Positions 58,985 to 64,000 of a DNA stretch of 64,000 nt are shown here, one piece after another. How positions within the stretch are numbered: position 1 is the first letter of the stretch; each line of letters opens with the position of its first letter. The notes beneath the pieces are model-generated. The model was not told the origin of the DNA. It did not search any database and saw only the letters and a program-made list of their open reading frames with translations. Source of the DNA: Malus domestica (lineage: Eukaryota > Streptophyta > Magnoliopsida > Rosales > Rosaceae). The stretch is from NCBI RefSeq assembly GCF_042453785.1, contig NC_091673.1, positions 875,501 through 939,500 on the forward strand. The letters run 5' to 3'. A program made the position numbers and the translations under genes.

Positions 58985-60020
58985 AATTTAAGGTCGGTGT
59001 TGGTGGAGAAGTAGAAGTCTGTTTTGTCGGGAGGGAGGGCTTAAGAAGGACGGCGCTTGCAAGTGCCTTCGATGGTCACGACAACAACAGCAACAAAAAA
59101 GAGGACGATTATGCCGATTATTATGCCGAATGTCACCGCATCCATCCCCGACACTCTCTCTCCCTCTCCCTTTTCGGGCCTTTTTTTTTTTCTTTATCCT
59201 TTTATTTTGTTCTCGGAATCCCCAAAGAACTCTGACAGCCCGGTCGCTATTCTCTCACTCCACACTCTTTGCCACTCCCGCAAGTCCACAGTCGAGAGAC
59301 TCGCCTTTCTGGATTGGATTGGCCGCCCAACAAGTCCACTACTTTGTGTCATCATATCATCCAACAAATCCACAACTTTGTGTCGTATCACATTTGAGTT
59401 TTTTTGTCTGTTTGGCATTGAGGATTTCGAAAATTTGTGAATCGTATTTATTTATTGTACATCGTACAATAAGAAATTATTTTAAATATTTTTATTTAAA
59501 ATTAAACACAAATATTACTTGACAAAAACTGATCGCACGATGCATGATGAACGACACGATTCACGGATCTCCAGGATCATCTCTGTCCCTAAAAGGATCG
59601 AGAGGGGATCTTGTTGGCATTGCGGGGAGACCAACCTAACATGGTTACTCCGTCACGTGACTTTTTTGTCAATAAAAATAAAAATATTTGAATAAAAAAA
59701 ACCTCACATATTTTTATTTTATTAGCACAAATATCATCGTAACGGAATACCCAAATTATATAAATCAGTCGGACATTGTTTGAGACTACTTACTAGAAGT
59801 GTTCCCATCCCTTAAATACTCCTACTGGTAAATTTGGTATTGGATTCCAACACAAGAAATCTTCAAGTTTGTCAACCAGATGTAAATTCAAAGATTTACC
59901 AGCACAAGAATTGCATCCAAGTGGTTTTGCATCTTGTTTGCACATAGAAACGAAGAAAGATTTCAATGAAATCGTACTTAACGTAACACACCATATTAGT
60001 TGCTCTGTTCAGAAGTCCTA
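58985..60020. other. spacer between IAR1 and cyclin-J18, no gene seen
   Basis: The part near 58940-59250 is probably the IAR1 promoter/leader (minus strand). No exon was supported on either strand up to the stop of the cyclin gene at 60022. Confidence 0.55.
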
Positions 60021-60021
60021 T

Positions 60022-61577
60022 CTAGCGAGAAGCGTCGAAAACGTGCTTAAGAATGCCTGTGACAGTATCAAGAATAAACTCTTCATCGCATCCTGTTACA
60101 AACTTAACTGCAATTAAAAGGAATAAACTCAATTAGTACCAGTGCTTTCTTTCAATTAACTGAGATGCTGCAATAGCGGTGTAAAAACGCGAAATGGTGA
60201 ATAAACAAAACCTCCACAAAGCACATCACGAGAGAAAAGAGTAAGGAAACTAGAAATCTTACCCCAAGGAAGAACAGGAAATTCCAACATCTGTTTAGGT
60301 ACGGTGATGATATATGAAGCAACCTGCAAAACAACATGAAAACAAAATTAGAGAACAACAAACCAAAGTTAGCAACATTTACTAGTACTAAGATTCGGTT
60401 CTGTTAAACATGCCAAGACCGATGCAGCGAGAGAGCGAGGATTGGTGTAGAGCATCGATGTCTCCTCCTTTTCGTAAAGAAGATCCATGATGTCCATGCC
60501 TGCTTCAAAGTTCACAAGTTCCCCAACTTTTGCGACTCCCCTGAACTCAAAACCCCACGAAAGATGTATCAAAATGAGGCTAGTAATCCTCGAAAACAAG
60601 CAGATCATGAAAGGAAGAAGCTAACACTAACAGTACAATGAAGGTAACGAAAACTTACTTGAATTGGAGCAGAAGCTCTTCAAAGTGTACAAAAGCAATA
60701 TTGTTCATGCCAATCTCAAAATTCACTTCCTTTGATGAAGAACATAGACAACTCTCAGCCGACTAGCACAATACAAAGCAAACAAAAAGAAAGAAGAGAA
60801 GAGAAAATCCAGAGCTTTAGAGTGTACCTGCATTAAAACCACCTCCTGTGACATGATCAACCAAAATGTAACGCACCCGATAAGAAAAAAGATCAAATTT
60901 TTATGTGGAATACGTGCTTCGCGAAGCCCTTGGCAAAAATAGCACTACATATTTATGGCTTACCGCTTCCAAGTAATCTCGAACGGTGTAGTGTTGCTCC
61001 TTGATGATGCTGTCCCCCAAAGACTTGAATATCTTCACAGACAAATGCGGAGAAGTGTGTATCTATCGATAAAGCATCAAATGGACATAGATTAGGATGA
61101 AAAGTCCAAGAAAATTTGCAGAGAAAAAGATCGAAAACCTACTTTCGTTGAAATCCACAGCGAAACAAGCGCAAACAGCTGCAAATTGCTTTCTCTCAAG
61201 GGATACAAAAGCCAGTTTGCTACATCATTTGCCCGTTCCTCCAACCTTCAAATGTACTTCCAAATCAAGTGAAGCCCTAATTTTAATTGAAGAAAAAACA
61301 GAAATTGAAAAATTTTAGATGGAATTACTTACCGGGACAAACATCGAGGATAAAATCGATGAGCGAAGAGGGACAATGCGGTGTATTTCACTATCGGAGC
61401 GACTTGGAGTTGCTAAATTTTGCATTCCGGTGTGAGAATTTGAGGAAATTGAGAATAAAATCGATTAAATTCAGAGCGATAAATAATTCGAAACCGGCGT
61501 ACTTGAGCAGATTCGATGAGCAAGTGAAGGAGGCGCGCTCGCAGAGGCAGCGCCGCCGCAGCGAACTCACTCTGCAT
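60022..61577 (-). CDS. CYCJ18: cyclin-J18, nine exons
   Basis: Exons on the minus strand: 61577-61503, 61412-61333, 61245-61143, 61062-60964, 60845-60828, 60729-60659, 60540-60414, 60323-60263 and 60107-60022. The frame is continuous, giving 239 residues, the size of plant cyclin-J18. Cyclin-fold landmarks: LLHLLIESAQ/QLQVAPIVKYTALSLFAHRF, WLLYPLRESNLQLFALVSLW, ISTK/IHTSPHLSVKIFKS, LGDSIIKEQHYTVRDYLEA, NFEIGMNNIAFVHFEELLL, VNFEAGMDIMDLLYEKEETS and SYIITVPKQMLEFPVLPW. J18 cyclins are small nuclear cyclins that presumably partner a CDK; their role is poorly defined. Start chosen at the ATG giving MQSEFAAAALPL just before the conserved helix. Odd points: an 18-base exon 5, and intron 7 beginning with GC. 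Confidence 0.85.
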
Positions 61578-61739
61578 CTCTCTACGCCGCCTTTGGAGTC
61601 TCTAGTTTTAGGGCGCGCGTTTTTGAAACTGGACATTTTTGCTTACTTCCGGAAGCTAACGACGGCGTTTCGGACATACGATTATTTGGGCCTCATACAC
61701 TAATTCCGCCCCGTTTCGGTTGGGTCTCAAGGCCCGCGT

Positions 61740-62805
61740 TTGTCTTGTTCTCTTGCTGGGCTTCGGCCCTCCATGTTATCCCAATTAGTTTTGGTAATGA
61801 TCTTACGTCGGAATGGGAGGTGATGAGGAGAATGGTGCAGCGAATGGTTGACAAATATGAGTGTGCGTCTTAGTTTGTGTATAGGGGTGCAGCTTGGAAT
61901 AATTCCGATTCTGAAAGTAAGGGTTTATCGTTAACGTTTTGCAAAACAGTTTTAGTTTTCTGAAAATTCCAAATTCGATTATGAAATTTTAGAATGAAAA
62001 TTAAAAACGTTGTTTCTGATCCGATCTATTCGAAAATCACCCATATTTGGATCTACAAACTCTATCTGGTGTGGTAGATATACTTTGACCCTTTCAGGTA
62101 CCAAAGAAAACCATTGTTCTATCATTGTTTTAATTTGTTTTCTTTACTTTGATATTGTGGGTATGCCCTAACGCTGGTGGTGAGAATAGCTAATCTCCTA
62201 CTAAACTTTTTTTTTTTAATCTAAAAGAAAAACGAATGAATAATGGTCGTGATTAGGGAAACATGATCCATGACAATTAAATACAACTTGCTAGTCCATG
62301 TATGGCTTTTCTTTTCAAATTTATCTCCTTCAAATGAACAGCATTATTTGTTTCAAATTTATCTCCTTCAAATGAACTGCTTTATCTGTGTTCCAAATTG
62401 ATTCTCGCGTGAGGAGTGGGTGTAGGCCACAAGGACAAGCAACCTGTAATAGTATTTTCTTTGAACAAGTTGTAGTTTTTCTTATCGATCATATCTTTGG
62501 TATCCGGTATATATTCTTGTTTATTAAAAATGAAGATCAGATGGATGATGGATCTTCCACTTAGCCATGCTCAAAGATATGCTGTTCCCACTACAAGACA
62601 TATTTCCAAACTTCCCAATCATATATGTCATCATGTGTTTCCATTTCCTTCACTCCTTTCATTTTATCTTTTTCAATAATAAAATTGAATTTCCCGATAA
62701 ATGATCATCGTTTAGTGCATTCATTTTAGAGAAATGTTAAGCGATTCTCTCAAAGTGAAACTTTTTGCCACCTCATAATTTAACGACAATTTTTGTGCTA
62801 ACATT
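61740..62805. other. AT-rich intergenic stretch, no gene seen
   Basis: A short direct duplication CAAATTTATCTCCTTCAAATGAAC occurs at about 62317-62375. No coding support. Confidence 0.5.
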
Positions 62806-62811
62806 ATAAAA

Positions 62812-62975
62812 TAGGGAACTTTAACGAAAAGCACCCGGTACTGTTCACTTTAACGAAAAACCACATTTTTACACTAAAAAGTCAATCCTGGTACTATTCA
62901 CTTTACCCTTTATTTTGTCCTTATCATTAAAACTCAAAGTTTTCAAGCCATTTTCATTAGTTTTCCTTATAAAAT
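62812..62975 (+). repeat. ~165-bp interspersed repeat, copy 3
   Basis: The best preserved copy of the family at 18050 and 35495: GGGAACTTTAACGAAAAGC, CCGGTACTGTTCACTTTAAC, TTTTTACACTAAAAAGTCAA, and CATTAGTTTTCCTTATAAAA at the end. ATAAAAT-like sequence flanks both sides. Confidence 0.7.
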
Positions 62976-63734
62976 ATTGTGCAAAAAATATGAGGTCACA
63001 GACACAACGAATGAGTCGGGATTTTAGCTTACAAGGGGCTCAAAAGTCGCAATCTGAAACGCTCTCTTAATCTTACAAAAATTACTTTGATGTATGGTGA
63101 GCAACCGACTATCGTCATTTGTGTCTGATATAATATCGTTCTCATCATATATCCTCTTCCTTAAACCTAAACCTGAAGCCTCTCTAACTTTCTTCCTCTC
63201 TCCCTCCATTAATCTCCAGACCAAAGTTCACCTCAAAGCTCACAAACAACAGATTGTCTGAACTCCATAGGAGCTACCAACCTCAAATCAAACCCGATGA
63301 AAAAATTAAAGTAAAAACATCTTATCAGGGCTCTGAACCTACGGAAAAACATTGAAAATCATAAGCAAAACACTAAACATTTATGCGTGAGAAAAATGTC
63401 ATGATGGGCTTGGGACCATCGATCTTAATCCCTTCATAGCTCTGTCTTTGGTAGGAGAAAGTCCATGGAGAGTCTCACTTTTAAGAGTCTCCTTAGCATT
63501 TCTCTTCATTTAATTTGTCAGAGACATTTTTATAGGTATCTGAAACACAATTTATGCGATGTATTATTCATGTGTTATAACGAGAGTGGACAATAACTTT
63601 ATATGTCTCAATTTTAGAACAACGTTACATTTACATGATTATGTTTCAAATACAACGAAAAAAATTGCTCAATTCTTAAGCTGCACTAATCATTAGTAAG
63701 TTCGATTAAAATATCTGCCACAAGATATATATGG

Positions 63735-63960
63735 GGGTGGTATTGGTACGATTACCATACCAAAACCCATGTACCAATTACCATATCAAACTTTTGGTAT
63801 GACAAAATCTATTACCATTATCATGCCAAACTTTCGGTATACCAAATTTCAACATGCCAAATAGTTCGGTTGGCATGGTATGGTAATGGTAATTACCACT
63901 TTGTTTTGGGCCATTCTTTTGGGCCAAAATTTGATTTTTTTTTTTCAACCAAATTCAAGA
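63735..63960. repeat. ACCAT/ATGGT-rich degenerate repeat at the window end
   Basis: Many forms of GGTA(T/C)GG and TACCA(T/A)ACC words on both strands, such as ATTACCATACCAAAACC and GGCATGGTATGGTAATGG, can pair with each other. It could be the end of an element cut by the window border. Confidence 0.45.
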
Positions 63961-64000
63961 CCCAAACGTGTTTTGGTCACTCTCTTTAGGTTTCTAAAAC

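Noticed and set aside
58438-59235. Plus-strand 265-codon open frame opposite IAR1 exon 1
   Set aside because: It is the complement of the His-rich coding exon and its leader; its Val/Ala run comes from the antisense of CAT/CAC repeats.
1-64000. CRISPR arrays, operons, Shine-Dalgarno sites, phage genes
   Set aside because: The window is plant nuclear DNA with spliced genes; repeats seen are transposons, microsatellites or tandem arrays without spacer structure.
1-64000. tRNA or known microRNA genes
   Set aside because: No cloverleaf with box A/box B at proper spacing was found, and none of the conserved plant miRNA sequences I looked for was seen; a structural scan could still find unconserved ones.

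Overview
This window is plant nuclear DNA from a eudicot, most likely a Rosaceae tree of the apple/pear group. The reasons are AT-rich intergenic DNA, many short GT-AG introns, an aldo-keto reductase close in sequence to the strawberry D-galacturonate reductase as I remember it, two Cassandra (5S-containing) TRIM retrotransposons and many MITE and foldback elements. The species call is inference. No prokaryotic, organellar or viral gene was seen.

Layout. 1-0.9 kb: a possible edge exon. 2-5.5 kb: an intact four-exon aldo-keto reductase on the minus strand, next to a relic of the same gene. 6-10.3 kb: a palindrome-rich tandem repeat block broken up by a deleted copia element, a MITE, a terminal-inverted-repeat element and a hAT-like element. 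11.1-12.15 kb: a near-perfect 1-kb foldback element with 9-bp target duplications. 13.7-14.4 kb: a broken second aldo-keto reductase. 14.5-18 kb: AT-rich DNA with no gene seen. 19.4-22.9 kb: intact BRL2-type receptor kinase. 23.9-25.3 kb: a second long-TIR element full of purine/pyrimidine tracts. 28-30.3 kb: IDD-type C2H2 zinc finger gene (SGR5-like), minus strand. 33.5-34.1 kb: PHD-finger pseudogene. 35.9-37.7 kb: BASIC PENTACYSTEINE gene with a leader intron. 38.5-43.6 kb: a tandem array whose units strictly alternate between two types, invaded by two Cassandra elements and another insertion. 43.9-45.2 kb: single-exon ANTH clathrin-adaptor gene, minus strand. 46.8-48 kb: small unrecognised three-exon gene. 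48.6-58.9 kb: IAR1 (ZIP-type transporter), minus strand, 11 exons, with a 7.2-kb intron packed with RTE-type LINE copies and a repeat-rich element that carries its own intact ORF. 60.0-61.6 kb: cyclin-J18, minus strand, nine exons. 61.7-64 kb: no gene seen.

The host genes do not form a pathway; they are independent single-copy-type genes: ascorbate/secondary-metabolism reductase, vascular brassinosteroid receptor, gravitropism regulator, GAGA-binding factor, endocytic adaptor, auxin-conjugate/metal transporter and cyclin. The structurally interesting part is the repeat landscape: nested insertions whose target duplications can be read directly, two hairpin-forming elements and two interrupted tandem arrays. 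I rebuilt exon-intron structures by hand from splice signals, frame continuity and remembered family sequences; no alignment was run.
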